Assembly (NCBI RefSeq): GCF_014904795.1
Contig: NZ_JACZFS010000008.1
Location: 17,399 to 81,398, forward strand
Source: Nisaea nitritireducens
Lineage (GTDB): Bacteria; Pseudomonadota; Alphaproteobacteria; Thalassobaculales; Thalassobaculaceae
DNA length: 64,000 nt
Direction: 5' to 3'
Made by a program: the position numbers and the translations under genes. This document shows positions 17,276 through 26,891 of the stretch, piece by piece. The first letter of the stretch is position 1, and each line of letters begins with the position of its first letter. The notes beneath the pieces were generated by a model that was given only the letters and a program-made list of their open reading frames with translations, did not search any database and was not told the DNA's origin.

Positions 17276-18081
17276 GCCGGCGAAGGGGCAAGGTCGCACT
17301 GCTGGGACTGGTGGTGGCCGGTTTTGCCTTTCTTTACCTGCCGCTGGTCGTGCTTGTGCTGTTCAGCTTCAATGCGTCGAAACTGGTCAGCGTGTGGGGT
17401 GGCTGGTCGACGAAATGGTATCTGGAGCTCTTTCGCAACGAGCAGATCCTGAATGCGGCATGGCTCTCGCTGAAGATCGCCACGATCAACGCGACCGGCG
17501 CGACCCTGCTCGGAACGATGGCCGGGCTGGTGCTTGCGAGGTTCGGCCGGTTTGGCGGACGGGCTCTCTTCACCGGTCTGATCGCGGCACCGCTGGTCAT
17601 GCCGGACGTGATCATCGGCATCAGCCTGCTGCTTACCTTCGTGTCCATGGAGCAGTTCATCGGTTGGCCGTATGGGCGCGGCATCGACACAATCCTGATC
17701 GCCCACATCACTTTCTCGACGGCTTATGTCGCGGTCGTCGTTCAGTCGCGGGCAAGCGGGCTGGACCGCTCGATCGAGGAGGCGGCTCTTGATCTGGGTG
17801 CCCGCCCGATCACAGCCTTCCTGCTGGTTACCCTGCCGATGCTCGCACCCGCGCTGGCATCGGGCTGGTTGCTTGCCTTCACGCTCTCGCTGGACGATCT
17901 GGTGATCGCGAGTTTCGTATCCGGCCCCGGATCATCGACCCTGCCCATGGTGATATTCTCCAAGGTCCGGCTGGGGGTGACACCGGAGATCAACGCACTG
18001 GCGACCCTCTTGATCGGTATCGTCGCCCTTGCAGCCGGGACCGCCACCTGGATTCAGATCAGGCGCTCCGGTCGAGCCTAA
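17272..18081 (+). CDS. potI: ABC transporter permease, PotI-like
   Basis: The protein of 269 aa has six membrane segments, beginning with VALLGLVVAGFAFLYLPLVV and VLFSFNASK, typical of PotC/PotI. The EAA motif is EEAALDLGARPITAFLLVTL near residue 168. SLDDLVIASFVSGPGSSTLP near 206 is characteristic of PotI. It is the last gene of the pot-like operon. Its 3' end overlaps the convergent aryl-CoA ligase gene by 23 bp, so no terminator fits between them. Confidence 0.92.
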   Translation: MSRRRGKVALLGLVVAGFAFLYLPLVVLVLFSFNASKLVSVWGGWSTKWYLELFRNEQILNAAWLSLKIATINATGATLLGTMAGLVLARFGRFGGRALFTGLIAAPLVMPDVIIGISLLLTFVSMEQFIGWPYGRGIDTILIAHITFSTAYVAVVVQSRASGLDRSIEEAALDLGARPITAFLLVTLPMLAPALASGWLLAFTLSLDDLVIASFVSGPGSSTLPMVIFSKVRLGVTPEINALATLLIGIVALAAGTATWIQIRRSGRA

Positions 18082-19681
18082 GCAAGGCCTGACGGTCGAT
18101 CTTGCCGGTCCCTGTCTTGGGCAGATTATCCAGATAGACGAAGTCTCGTGGCGCCTTGTGGGGCAGCAGGGTTTCGCGGATATAGGCCTTCAGGCTGGCG
18201 GTCAGCGGATCACCGGATTCGGTCCCGTCGGTTGCCGAGACGAAAGCGCGCAGGATCGTCCTGCGGTCTGGCAACTGGACGGCAGCGACGGCGCACTCGA
18301 CGATCTGCGGATGCTCGTTCAGGCAGAGTTCGACCTCCAGTGGATAGACCCACTGGCCGCTGACCTTCACCAGATCGTCTATCCGGCCGAGGAAGAAATA
18401 GAACCCGTCCTCGTCGCAGCGGAACCGGTCGCCGGTATAGATCCAGCCGTCACGCATGGTTTCGGCGGTCTTGTCCGGCCGGTTCCAGTAGCAGGGTGCG
18501 TTGGAATCGCCACGAACCAACAGAACACCATCCTCACCAGGCCCTGCGGGCGCGCCTTCCGGTGTTGTCAGCATGACCTCATATCCGGGCACACGCTTGC
18601 CGGCGGCACCGATCTTCTTTTCGGACTCTGTGTTCGAGAGATAGACGTGCAGAACTTCGGTCGAACCCAAGCCTTCCACGATCTCATGTCCGAAGCGGTC
18701 TTTCCAGGCATCGAAAATTTCCTGCGACAGGATTTCCGCAGCCGAGATGCACATGCGCACGGAGGAAAGGTCTGCCTGTTCCGATGCCGGATCCTTGATC
18801 ATCGCCGTATAGAGTGTCGGCAGGCCGAACAGCAGGGTCGGTTTGAACCTGGAGACCATTTCGAAGACGGCATCCGGCTTTGGCCGCCCGGAGAACAGGA
18901 TAACACTGGCCCCGGCATGGAACGGGAAGGCGATTGCATTACCGAAGCCGTAGGCGAAGAAGATCTTCGGGATCGAGAAACAGATATCGTCCGGCCCGAT
19001 GTGCAGAATGTGGCGCGCGTAGCTCTCGACCGTATAGAGCGCGTCGTGTTGCAAGTGGAGAATACCCTTCGGGCGCCCTGTCGAGCCCGAGGAATACATC
19101 ATGAAAGCGGGGTCATCCCGTCCCGTCTCTGCCGCTTTCAGCTCAGCTTTCTGCTCCATCAGCCAGCGTGCGCCGTCTCTGGCATCCGGCACCGCAGAAG
19201 GGCCGGCACCGTTGATCGAGATCGCTGTGACGGGGGCGAGGGCGGCCGCGTCGAGTGCCGTCACCGTATCGGCGTGGGCTTCATCGAAGATCATGACGCG
19301 TGCGCCGGCATCCTCGATATAGAAGGAAATCAGATCGGAGCTCGACAGGGTGTTGGCGAGGATCGGAACCATGCCCGCCCGGATGGCGCCGAAGATCGCG
19401 GCCGGATATGCGGGAGTGTCGTCCATAAGCAGCAACACCCGGTCACCACGTTCCAGCCCGAGCGCGAGCAGGCCGTTGCCGAAACGGCCGGCATCCTCAG
19501 CCAATTCGCCGTAGGTCCGGTTTCCCCGGTCGGAATAGACAGCGATCTTGTCCGCGCGTCCGCGCTCCAGATTATCGAACAGCAGGCTGGAGGCATTGTA
19601 GGTTTCCGGCACTGAAAACCCGATTTCGCCGGTTTCGGATGCGTCTCTTGGCACGCGGTCCAGAATTTGTTCGGGTGTCAT
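18059..19681 (-). CDS. Benzoate-CoA ligase family protein (aryl-CoA ligase)
   Basis: The protein of 540 aa is an AMP-forming CoA ligase. Its arrangement, with an N-terminal NASSLLFDNLERGRADKIAV, an AMP-binding loop MMYSSGSTGRPKGILH near residue 180 and an IYTGDRFRCDEDGFYFFLGR segment near 418, matches the benzoate-CoA ligase subfamily and not fatty acyl ligases. LPKTGTGKIDRQ near the C-terminus carries the catalytic Lys. Its ATG overlaps the stop of the flavin monooxygenase by 4 nt, so the two are made together. It probably activates a hydroxy- or aminobenzoate to its CoA thioester for the monooxygenase. The exact acid cannot be told. Confidence 0.9.
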   Translation of the reverse strand: MTPEQILDRVPRDASETGEIGFSVPETYNASSLLFDNLERGRADKIAVYSDRGNRTYGELAEDAGRFGNGLLALGLERGDRVLLLMDDTPAYPAAIFGAIRAGMVPILANTLSSSDLISFYIEDAGARVMIFDEAHADTVTALDAAALAPVTAISINGAGPSAVPDARDGARWLMEQKAELKAAETGRDDPAFMMYSSGSTGRPKGILHLQHDALYTVESYARHILHIGPDDICFSIPKIFFAYGFGNAIAFPFHAGASVILFSGRPKPDAVFEMVSRFKPTLLFGLPTLYTAMIKDPASEQADLSSVRMCISAAEILSQEIFDAWKDRFGHEIVEGLGSTEVLHVYLSNTESEKKIGAAGKRVPGYEVMLTTPEGAPAGPGEDGVLLVRGDSNAPCYWNRPDKTAETMRDGWIYTGDRFRCDEDGFYFFLGRIDDLVKVSGQWVYPLEVELCLNEHPQIVECAVAAVQLPDRRTILRAFVSATDGTESGDPLTASLKAYIRETLLPHKAPRDFVYLDNLPKTGTGKIDRQALLRLDRSA

Positions 19682-20835
19682 GCCTGGCCTCCCGCCGCAT
19701 CAGCGTTCCAGTGCGGGCTGTAGGTGGCGAAGAACTCGGGTGCCAGGCGTTGCAGCCTTTCGTCGTCCATGCGGCCGCTGCGCTGGATATAGGAATAGGC
19801 GAAATCGGCCGGTGCAAGTTCCATATGGCTGGCGAAATCCTCGTACCAGGCCGCGCTGGTGTTCGCCGCGCGGACAATCTTTTCGGTAATCGGTTTGCGG
19901 GCAGCCTCGTAGGCCTCCATTGCGGCCGGGATGTCATCTGGTGCGGCAAGCACGACGGCCTTTGCAAGAGCGAGGGCGTCCTCCATGGCGAGCCGGGTGC
20001 CGGAGCCGATGCTGAAATGTGCTGTATGGACAGCATCGCCGATCAGTACGTGGTTGCCGCTGTGCCAGCTCTTGCAGGACAGTTTGGGGAAACGGCGCCA
20101 GTAGGAATTGTTCGTGATCAGGCTATGGCCCTGCAGCACATCCGCAAAGACGTTTTCGCAATAGGCCTTGGTTTCGGCTTCTCCCATGCCTTCAAACCCG
20201 GCTGCCTGCCAAGTGTCCTCGTCGGTCTCGACGATGAAGGTGCTGAGTGTCGGGGTGTAGCGATAATGATGGGCGTTGAACGGCCCGTCTTCGGAGCGCC
20301 GGAACGACTGGGTGAGGGTATCGAACGGCCGGTCCGTGCCGTACCAGATGAAGCGGTTTTCCAGCTGCGGCATCTCCGTGCCGTATTCTGATCCATCGCC
20401 GCGAATGAAAGAGTTCAGCCCGTCTGCCCCGACGATCAGATCCGCATCGTCCAGTCTGGACAGATCGTCGGCCTCGGTTTCGAACCGAGGCTCGATACCG
20501 ACACTCCGGGCCCGTTCCGTCAGGATCTGGATCAGCTCGAGCCGTCCGATGGCGGCGAAGCCCATCCCGTCGATATCGATCCGCTCGCCTTCAAGGTCGA
20601 GTGTCAGGTTCCGCCAGGTTTCCATGGCGGGCAGGATCGCATCGTGAGTCTCGGGGTCGTCGGCCGCCATGAAGGCCAGAGCCTGGTCCGAAAACACCAC
20701 GCCGAAGCCGAACGTGGCGCCTTCCGGATTACGCTCGACAAGCGTGACCTCGAAGTCGGGCCTCTGACGCTTCACAAGGTACGAGAAATAAAGCCCGGCC
20801 GGTCCGCCGCCGATAATTTTTATGCGCATTGGCAT
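19678..20835 (-). CDS. FAD-dependent monooxygenase, salicylyl-CoA 5-hydroxylase / anthraniloyl-CoA monooxygenase type
   Basis: The protein of 385 aa has an N-terminal FAD-binding GGGPAGLYFSYLVKR and then RNPEGATFGFGVVFSDQAL, which recalls the flavin domain of aryl-CoA hydroxylases. A second FAD motif, LIGDAVHTAHFSIGSGTRLA, is near residue 268. Salicylyl-CoA 5-hydroxylase (SdgC type) has about this size. Anthraniloyl-CoA monooxygenase is twice as long because of a C-terminal Old-Yellow-Enzyme half that is missing here. It is the first gene of a two-gene operon with the aryl-CoA ligase, which supports an aryl-CoA substrate. The ring-cleavage enzyme is not in this window. Confidence 0.88.
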   Translation of the reverse strand: MPMRIKIIGGGPAGLYFSYLVKRQRPDFEVTLVERNPEGATFGFGVVFSDQALAFMAADDPETHDAILPAMETWRNLTLDLEGERIDIDGMGFAAIGRLELIQILTERARSVGIEPRFETEADDLSRLDDADLIVGADGLNSFIRGDGSEYGTEMPQLENRFIWYGTDRPFDTLTQSFRRSEDGPFNAHHYRYTPTLSTFIVETDEDTWQAAGFEGMGEAETKAYCENVFADVLQGHSLITNNSYWRRFPKLSCKSWHSGNHVLIGDAVHTAHFSIGSGTRLAMEDALALAKAVVLAAPDDIPAAMEAYEAARKPITEKIVRAANTSAAWYEDFASHMELAPADFAYSYIQRSGRMDDERLQRLAPEFFATYSPHWNADAAGGQA

Positions 20836-20968
20836 TTCCCCATTTAATTGCCGCCATTGTTCCTGCTAAGGCGCGGACTGACAATACCTCGCCAAGATTG
20901 AAACGGACTAAGGAGCCACTATATAGTTATCCTATCAATAGGAAAAATATTATCGTATGGAGATTGGA

Positions 20969-21724
20969 ATGTCACCTAAGTCATTGCCAATTCATGCAAG
21001 TGTGGGCCGGAGAGGGGTGAACAGGCAGGATGATGTTGTTGTCGTACAAATGGCTCTGCGGGTTCTCAGGGACCGGCTGTCCTATCGGCCGTTCTACGAA
21101 GCGGAAATCAACGGCGTAGCTAGCGATAGAACGGTATCGGCAGTCGAAGCTTTTCAAGCGTCACAAAATGAGTCGACGGCAGATACACTCCAGCCGAACG
21201 ATCCTGTCCATCGGCATCTGACTGAAATGGTGCGGCGAGAGCTACGCCAATCACCTCATGTTCGGACACCGTATCTGGAGTTTGACGGGACAAAATTGTG
21301 TTGGTTCGGCCATCGTGAAACTCAGACTTGCTGGCCCGCAGTATCAGGTGTGTCCGGATTTCAGACGAAGGAATTTCAAGTACTTAAAGACAAAGGCCCG
21401 TTGCCGGAAGGCAAGTGGCGTGTCAGGCAGGATCGATATCAGAGATTTGACGACGCGCCGTTGATAAACCGTCTCGCCTCATATCTTCTCTTTTTGAACA
21501 TCAAAGTGACGAATTGGCCAGGAGGGAAAATAGCATGGGGCAACCATAGAGTATGGATAGAGCCAAGCAGGGGAAACGATGTTCATGGAAGAAGCGGTTT
21601 TTCGATTCATGGCGGAGCTTTTCCAGGATCTGCTGGATGTGTCGATTTAACGGATAGGATGTCGGATTTTGCAGAAAAGTTCAGGACGTATGGCGCCGAC
21701 ATGGATTTGATCGTGAGATATTGA
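20969..21724 (+). CDS. Tlde1/DUF2778-like peptidoglycan L,D-transpeptidase-fold protein with peptidoglycan-binding N-terminus
   Basis: The protein has 251 aa from ATG 20969, which has GGAG 6 nt upstream; an in-frame ATG at 20957 lacks one. Residues 14-70 look like a peptidoglycan-binding_1 domain (VVQMALRVL, INGVASDRTVSAVEAFQ). Residues 100-251 resemble the Tlde1/DUF2778 fold. LEFDGTKLCWFG is followed by WPAVSG, GPLPEGKW near 143 and WGNHRVWIEPS, then SIHGGAFPGSAGCVDL with the catalytic pair His214 and Cys224. Tlde1 proteins are type VI secretion toxins that attack peptidoglycan tetrapeptide stems. No signal peptide is seen. Base composition is lower in GC than the neighbours. A small membrane protein follows 21 bp downstream. 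No secretion-system gene is present, so a housekeeping or phage-type role remains possible. Confidence 0.75.
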   Translation: MSPKSLPIHASVGRRGVNRQDDVVVVQMALRVLRDRLSYRPFYEAEINGVASDRTVSAVEAFQASQNESTADTLQPNDPVHRHLTEMVRRELRQSPHVRTPYLEFDGTKLCWFGHRETQTCWPAVSGVSGFQTKEFQVLKDKGPLPEGKWRVRQDRYQRFDDAPLINRLASYLLFLNIKVTNWPGGKIAWGNHRVWIEPSRGNDVHGRSGFSIHGGAFPGSAGCVDLTDRMSDFAEKFRTYGADMDLIVRY

Positions 21725-21745
21725 GCAGGACCTGTGCCTAACTGA

Positions 21746-22132
21746 ATGAAGAGGACCAGAAATGAGGTGCCGACAGTGAAAGTGGGCCAACTTCGGTTGC
21801 TGCTATGTATCGGGCCGGCATTGATCATCGTCTCCAGCCTGTTCGATTTGTATTGGTATTTTGATGATCCGGTGTCCTATCCAATCCCATGGGAAGGGGG
21901 AGGCTGGAGGTATGACAGCCACTGGAATTATGTCGTTTCAAGCGTTTCTTGGATAACCCTCGCTGCAATCCTGCTCATGTTTCATCTTCGCAAAGCGGGA
22001 CCAGCCTTTCAGATGTTTGGCTGGGTAGGGTGTTTCCTTATTACTGGATGGATGGTGCTGCATTTTCTCTGGTCTGTCCTCGCCCTGATTGGTTGGACAA
22101 TAGGCGCACAGATTCCGGCTCCGTTTTATTGA
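21746..22132 (+). CDS. Small membrane protein, putative partner or immunity protein of the Tlde1-like enzyme
   Basis: The protein of 128 aa has three predicted membrane segments: about residues 15-37 (LLLCIGPALIIVSSLFDLY), 63-82 (VVSSVSWITLAAILLMF) and 90-115. A conserved-looking extracytoplasmic loop, YWYFDDPVSYPIPWEGGG, lies between the first two. I recognise no family. It starts 21 bp after the Tlde1-like gene and shares its lower GC, so the pair looks like one transferred unit. A GTG at 21776 with an upstream GAGG is an alternative start. Its loop could face the periplasm where such a toxin acts, which fits an immunity role, but this is inference from position only. Confidence 0.6.
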   Translation: MKRTRNEVPTVKVGQLRLLLCIGPALIIVSSLFDLYWYFDDPVSYPIPWEGGGWRYDSHWNYVVSSVSWITLAAILLMFHLRKAGPAFQMFGWVGCFLITGWMVLHFLWSVLALIGWTIGAQIPAPFY

Positions 22133-22215
22133 TCTCCGGCCCGAACTTATGTGGAGGGCGCTTCATGGACCAGATTACGCAACGGTTTGGCGGAGCGGTG
22201 AAAGCGCCTTCTACT

Positions 22216-23679
22216 TCAGTACGGACTGTCGACATCTCCCATTTCGACATAGACGCTCTTGAACTGGCTGTAATGCTCGATGGCGGCGCGGGCGTTCTCG
22301 CGGCCGATGCCGGATTTCTTGACGCCGCCGAAGGGCATTTCAATCGGGGTCAGGTTGTAGGCATTGATCCAGCAGGTGCCGGCCTCAAGCGCCGCGACGA
22401 CGCGGTGGCCGCGCTGGATGTCTTTCGTGAAGACCCCGGCGGCGAGGCCGAAATCGGTGGCGTTTGCGCGGGCGAGCACTTCCTCTTCGGTGTCGAAATC
22501 GAGCACGCACATCACCGGGCCGAAGATCTCTTCCCGGGCGACGGTCATGCTGTCCTTCACGTCCGCGAAGACGGTCGGGGCGACGAACCAGCCATCGGGG
22601 AAAGATTGAACCGTGGCGGCGTCGCCGCCGATCAGCACGCGGGCGCCTTCATCGCGGCCGGTCTGGATATAGCCGAGCACCTTCTCGAACTGCGGCTTGG
22701 AGATGAGCGGGCCGAGATGGGTATCCTCGTCCATCGGATCGCCAAGACGGATCTTCGCGGTGCGCTCGCGCAGCCGGTCGAGGAATTTCTGCTTGATGCT
22801 TTTCTGTACGAAAACGCGCGTGCCGTTGGAGCAGATCTGGCCGCTTGAATAGAAATTGCCGAGCATGGCGCCGGCAATCGCGTTCTCAATATCCGCATCC
22901 TCGAAGACGATGATCGGGGATTTGCCGCCGAGCTCCAGCGTGACCTGTTTCAGGCCTTCCGCAGCCGCTGCCATCACCTTCGCCCCGGTGGGAACGGACC
23001 CGGTGACGGAGACTTTATCCACGCCCGGATGATTGACCAGCGCCGCGCCGACATCGCCGAAGCCTTGGACCACGCTGAAGACGCCGTCGGGCAGGCCTGC
23101 TTCCTTGTAGATCTCGGCCAATTTCAGGGCTGTCAGCGGTGTGGTTTCCGACGGCTTGAAGATCATCGCATTACCGCAGGCCAGCGCCGGTGCCGATTTC
23201 CAGCAGGCGATCTGGATCGGGTAGTTCCAGGCGCCGATGCCGACGCAGACGCCGAGCGGCTCGCGCCGTGTATAGGCGAAGGAACCGCCCAGATCGGTGT
23301 ATTCGCCGTGGATGTCGGCCGCGATACCGCCGAAATACTCGAGGCAGTCCGCTCCCGAGGCAGCATCCGCCACCAGCGTCTCCTGCAATGGTTTTCCGGT
23401 ATCCAGTGTCTCCAGCAGCGAAAGCTCCCGATTGCGCTCGCGGATCAGATCGGCGGCCTTCCGCAGTACCCGTCCACGTTCGGCACCGCTGAGGGCTGCC
23501 CAGATCTTCTGACCTTCCCGTGCGGCGGAAACCGCCTTGTCGATGGTATCGGCATCGGCGGCATGAAGTTCCGCGATGGTCTCCCCGGTGGCCGGATAGA
23601 GACTGGGGAAGCTTTTGCCCTTGGGGCTTTCCATCGGGCTGCCGGCGACGAAGTGGGAAGCGGTCGGTTGCGCGCGCAT
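22216..23679 (-). CDS. betB: Betaine-aldehyde dehydrogenase
   Basis: The protein of 487 aa oxidises betaine aldehyde to glycine betaine with NAD(P)+. [19 protein letters not shown] (near residue 150) and [18 protein letters not shown] are typical of BetB. The catalytic Glu lies in LELGGKSP and the nucleophile Cys283 in [15 protein letters not shown]. The length matches the family (about 490). It is the last gene of betI-betC-betA-betB and is separated from betA by 39 bp. It finishes the osmoprotectant pathway from choline-O-sulfate. Confidence 0.97.
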   Translation of the reverse strand: MRAQPTASHFVAGSPMESPKGKSFPSLYPATGETIAELHAADADTIDKAVSAAREGQKIWAALSGAERGRVLRKAADLIRERNRELSLLETLDTGKPLQETLVADAASGADCLEYFGGIAADIHGEYTDLGGSFAYTRREPLGVCVGIGAWNYPIQIACWKSAPALACGNAMIFKPSETTPLTALKLAEIYKEAGLPDGVFSVVQGFGDVGAALVNHPGVDKVSVTGSVPTGAKVMAAAAEGLKQVTLELGGKSPIIVFEDADIENAIAGAMLGNFYSSGQICSNGTRVFVQKSIKQKFLDRLRERTAKIRLGDPMDEDTHLGPLISKPQFEKVLGYIQTGRDEGARVLIGGDAATVQSFPDGWFVAPTVFADVKDSMTVAREEIFGPVMCVLDFDTEEEVLARANATDFGLAAGVFTKDIQRGHRVVAALEAGTCWINAYNLTPIEMPFGGVKKSGIGRENARAAIEHYSQFKSVYVEMGDVDSPY

Positions 23680-23718
23680 ATGTTTGGTCCTTTTGTCAGT
23701 ATCAGCGACGGGGCGTCA

Positions 23719-25377
23719 TCAGCGATCTGAGGTTTCCCAGCGCGGATTGATCCAGGGCTGCTTGTTCGAGGGCGGCAGCGGTGTCTTGCCGAGGATATGA
23801 TCGGAGGCCTTTTCACCAACCATAATCGACGGTCCGTTCAGGTTCCCGTTCGGAATGCGCGGAAAGATCGAACTGTCCGCGAGCCTAAGTCCCTCGACCC
23901 CGATCACCCGGCATTCCGGATCGACCACGGCCATCGTATCGTCCGCAGCGCCCATGCGGCAGGTGCCGCTCGGATGGTAGGCGCTTTCCACGGCCTCGCT
24001 GATGAATGCATCCAGTGCTTCATCGCTTGCCACATCGTCGCCCGGGGAGATCTCCCGGCCGCGATAGGGGGTGAAGGCGTCCTGCCCGAAGATGTTTCGG
24101 GTCAGCCGGATGCAGTGCCGGAAATCGGCCCAATCATCCTCATGGCTCATGTAGTTGAACTGGATCACCGGGGCGTCATTCGGATCGGCCGAACGCAAGG
24201 TGACGGAACCGCGCGACTTAGAGCGCATCGGTCCGACATGGGCCTGGAAGCCGTGGCTCTTGGCCGGTGCCTTGCCATCGTAACGGATCGCGACAGGCAG
24301 AAAGTGATACTGGATGTCCGGATATTCGACGCCTGCCTTGGAGCGCAGGAAGGCGGCGCTCTCGAAATGGTTGGTGGCGCCGAGGCCGGATTTGAAGAGC
24401 AGCCACTCGAGCCCGATCAAGCCCTTGGAAAACAGGTTCAGCTTCGAATAAAGGCTGATCGGCTGGGTACATTCCTGTTGGATATAGAGTTCCAGATGGT
24501 CCTGCAGGTTGGCGCCGACACCGGGCCGGTCCGCCAGCACGTCAATGCCGTGTCTGGCGAGTTCGTCCGCCGGGCCAATGCCTGAGAGTTTCAGCAGTTT
24601 CGGCGAGTTGATCGAGGAGGCGGCGAGGATCACTTCACGGTTCGCTGTGATGGTCTCGATTGAGCTGCCACGCGCGATCTCGATCCCGGTGGCGCGTTTG
24701 CCCTCGAACAGGACGCGGCGGGCGAGGCCATTCACCATGGTCAGGTTCGGGCGCTTCAGGGCCGGCTTCAGATAGGCATTGGCGGCGGACCAGCGGCGGC
24801 CGTTATGGACCGTCATCTCCATCGGCCCGAAGCCTTCCTGCTTCTCACCGTTATAGTCTTCCGTCATCTCGAACCCGGCCTGCTGCCCGGCTTCGACGAA
24901 GGCGTGATAGAGCGGGTTTTTGCGCGGTCCGCGCGTTACATGAAGGGGGCCATTGGTGCCGCGCCAGCCGTCCTGTCCGCCATGGCTGGATTCCATGCGC
25001 TCGAAATATGGCAGCACGTCCTTATAGGCCCACCCTTTGGCGCCTTGCTCGTCCCAATTATCGTAATCGCGAGCGTGGCCGCGGACATAGACCATGCCGT
25101 TGATCGATGAGGAGCCGCCGATCACCTTGCCGCGCGGGCAAGCCAGGCGGCGGCCGCCGAGATGCGGTTCCGGCTCGCTTTCGTAGCCCCAGTCATAACG
25201 GCTCATGTTCATTGGATAGGACAGGGCGGCCGGCATCTGAATGAAGGGGCCGATATCGGTGCCGCCGTATTCCACGACGATGACCGAGTGCTTGCCGTCG
25301 GCTGAGAGCCGGTCGGCCATCACTGCGCCGGCGGAGCCGGAGCCGACGATCACGAAATCTGCTTGCATGGGCTTCAT
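23719..25377 (-). CDS. betA: Choline dehydrogenase
   Basis: The protein of 552 aa is a GMC-family flavoprotein that oxidises choline to betaine aldehyde at the membrane. The FAD dinucleotide fold [17 protein letters not shown] is at the N-terminus. The GMC signature [20 protein letters not shown] is near residue 80, and the active-site stretch [11 protein letters not shown] near 470. Its start overlaps the betC stop by 4 nt (ATGA). The length is typical (about 550). Confidence 0.97.
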   Translation of the reverse strand: MKPMQADFVIVGSGSAGAVMADRLSADGKHSVIVVEYGGTDIGPFIQMPAALSYPMNMSRYDWGYESEPEPHLGGRRLACPRGKVIGGSSSINGMVYVRGHARDYDNWDEQGAKGWAYKDVLPYFERMESSHGGQDGWRGTNGPLHVTRGPRKNPLYHAFVEAGQQAGFEMTEDYNGEKQEGFGPMEMTVHNGRRWSAANAYLKPALKRPNLTMVNGLARRVLFEGKRATGIEIARGSSIETITANREVILAASSINSPKLLKLSGIGPADELARHGIDVLADRPGVGANLQDHLELYIQQECTQPISLYSKLNLFSKGLIGLEWLLFKSGLGATNHFESAAFLRSKAGVEYPDIQYHFLPVAIRYDGKAPAKSHGFQAHVGPMRSKSRGSVTLRSADPNDAPVIQFNYMSHEDDWADFRHCIRLTRNIFGQDAFTPYRGREISPGDDVASDEALDAFISEAVESAYHPSGTCRMGAADDTMAVVDPECRVIGVEGLRLADSSIFPRIPNGNLNGPSIMVGEKASDHILGKTPLPPSNKQPWINPRWETSDR

Positions 25378-26891
25378 TCACCGCGCGGGAAACGCGCGGC
25401 CTCCTCAAGGGTGTTGAGATCCATGTGGTTACGCATATAGCGCTCGGATGCTTTCTGCAGCGGCTGGAAGTCCCACGGGTAGTAGGAACCGTTGCGCAAG
25501 GCTTCGTAGACAACCCAGCGGCGCGCCTGGCTGTCCCGGACCTCCCGGTCGAACCGCGCCATGTCCCAGCGTTCCCGCATCTCAGCCTCGAAGGCGGCGA
25601 GGGTCTCGGCATGGGCGGGATCTGTAGCGAGGTTCGTCAACTCGTCCGGATCTGCTTCGAGATCAAAAAGCTGCGGCGGGTCGAGTTCGCAGTGATTGAA
25701 CTTGAAGCGGCCACGCCGGATCGAGATCAGCGGGGCATAGGAGCCTTCGGCGGCATATTCGATCAGGACCGGGGAAGTGCGTTCACCGCCTTCGATCAAA
25801 GGCTTCAGGGACTCTCCGTCCGTCCAGGGCGCGACCTCGGACAGGTCAACGCCCGCGATATCGGCAAGGGTCGGTGTGATGTCGATGGTCGAGACCGGAG
25901 CGGTAACAGTACGGCCCTCGATGCCAGGTCCCGCGATCATCATCGGCACGCGGGCGGAGCCTTCGAAGAAGCTCATCTTGAACCAGAGCCCGCGCTCTCC
26001 CAGCATGTCGCCGTGATCGGAGCAGAACACCACCACGGTATCTTCGTCCATCCGGCAGCGCTTCAGGGTGTCCAGCAGCGTCGCGATCTTGTCGTCCAGA
26101 TAGGAGATGTTTGCGTAATAGGCCTGGCGGGAGCGGCGGACGTCCTCGGTGGTGATGTCGAAATTCTTGTAGTCGTTGGCGAGATAGAGCCGTTGGCTGT
26201 GGGCGTCCTGATCCTCGAACGGCACGGCCCCGACGCGCGGTTCCAGTTCCGGGCAGTCTTCATAGAGATCCCAGAATTTCCGGCGGGCGACATAGGGGTC
26301 GTGCGGATGGGTGAAGCTGACCGTCAGGCACCATGGGCGCTCATCGCTGCCACGGGAAAGCTGGTAGAGCTTCTGTTCCGCGTTGAAGGCGACCTCGTCG
26401 TCATATTCCATCTGGTTGGAGATCTCGGCGACGCCCGCGCCGGTGACTGAGCCGAGATTGTGATACCACCAGTCGATCCGCTCGCCCGGCTTGCGGTAGT
26501 CCGGCGTCCAGCCGAAATCGGCGGGATAAATATCCGTCGTCAGCCTCTCCTCGAAGCCGTGCAACTGGTCCGGCCCGACAAAGTGCATCTTGCCGGAGAG
26601 GCAGGTGTAATACCCGGCCCGGCGCAGGTGATGAGCGTAGGTCGGGATGTCGGACGTGAACTCGGCCGCATTGTCGTAGACGCCTGTCCGGGAGGGCAGG
26701 CGGCCGGACATGAAGGCGGCACGGCCGGGCGCGCAAAGCGGGCTGCCCGTATAGGAATTCCTGAACCGGGCGGATCGTGCCGCAAGTGCCTTCAAAGCGG
26801 GCGCATGCAGGAAATCCGCAGGGCCGTCCGGGAACAGGGTTCCGTTCAACTGGTCGACCATCAGGATCAGGATATTGGGCTGCTTCGTCAC
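25374..26891 (-). CDS. betC: Choline-sulfatase
   Basis: The protein of 505 aa hydrolyses choline-O-sulfate to choline and sulfate. The sulfatase signature [19 protein letters not shown] holds Cys53, the residue converted to formylglycine, with metal ligands in ILMVDQLNG (Asp13). [20 protein letters not shown] near residue 300 is typical of choline-sulfatases and of the second metal-binding segment. [20 protein letters not shown] at the C-terminus resembles the BetC-specific tail. The gene overlaps both betI (4 nt) and betA (4 nt). It makes the operon able to use algal or plant choline-O-sulfate, a common marine osmolyte. Confidence 0.97.
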   Translation of the reverse strand: MTKQPNILILMVDQLNGTLFPDGPADFLHAPALKALAARSARFRNSYTGSPLCAPGRAAFMSGRLPSRTGVYDNAAEFTSDIPTYAHHLRRAGYYTCLSGKMHFVGPDQLHGFEERLTTDIYPADFGWTPDYRKPGERIDWWYHNLGSVTGAGVAEISNQMEYDDEVAFNAEQKLYQLSRGSDERPWCLTVSFTHPHDPYVARRKFWDLYEDCPELEPRVGAVPFEDQDAHSQRLYLANDYKNFDITTEDVRRSRQAYYANISYLDDKIATLLDTLKRCRMDEDTVVVFCSDHGDMLGERGLWFKMSFFEGSARVPMMIAGPGIEGRTVTAPVSTIDITPTLADIAGVDLSEVAPWTDGESLKPLIEGGERTSPVLIEYAAEGSYAPLISIRRGRFKFNHCELDPPQLFDLEADPDELTNLATDPAHAETLAAFEAEMRERWDMARFDREVRDSQARRWVVYEALRNGSYYPWDFQPLQKASERYMRNHMDLNTLEEAARFPRGE

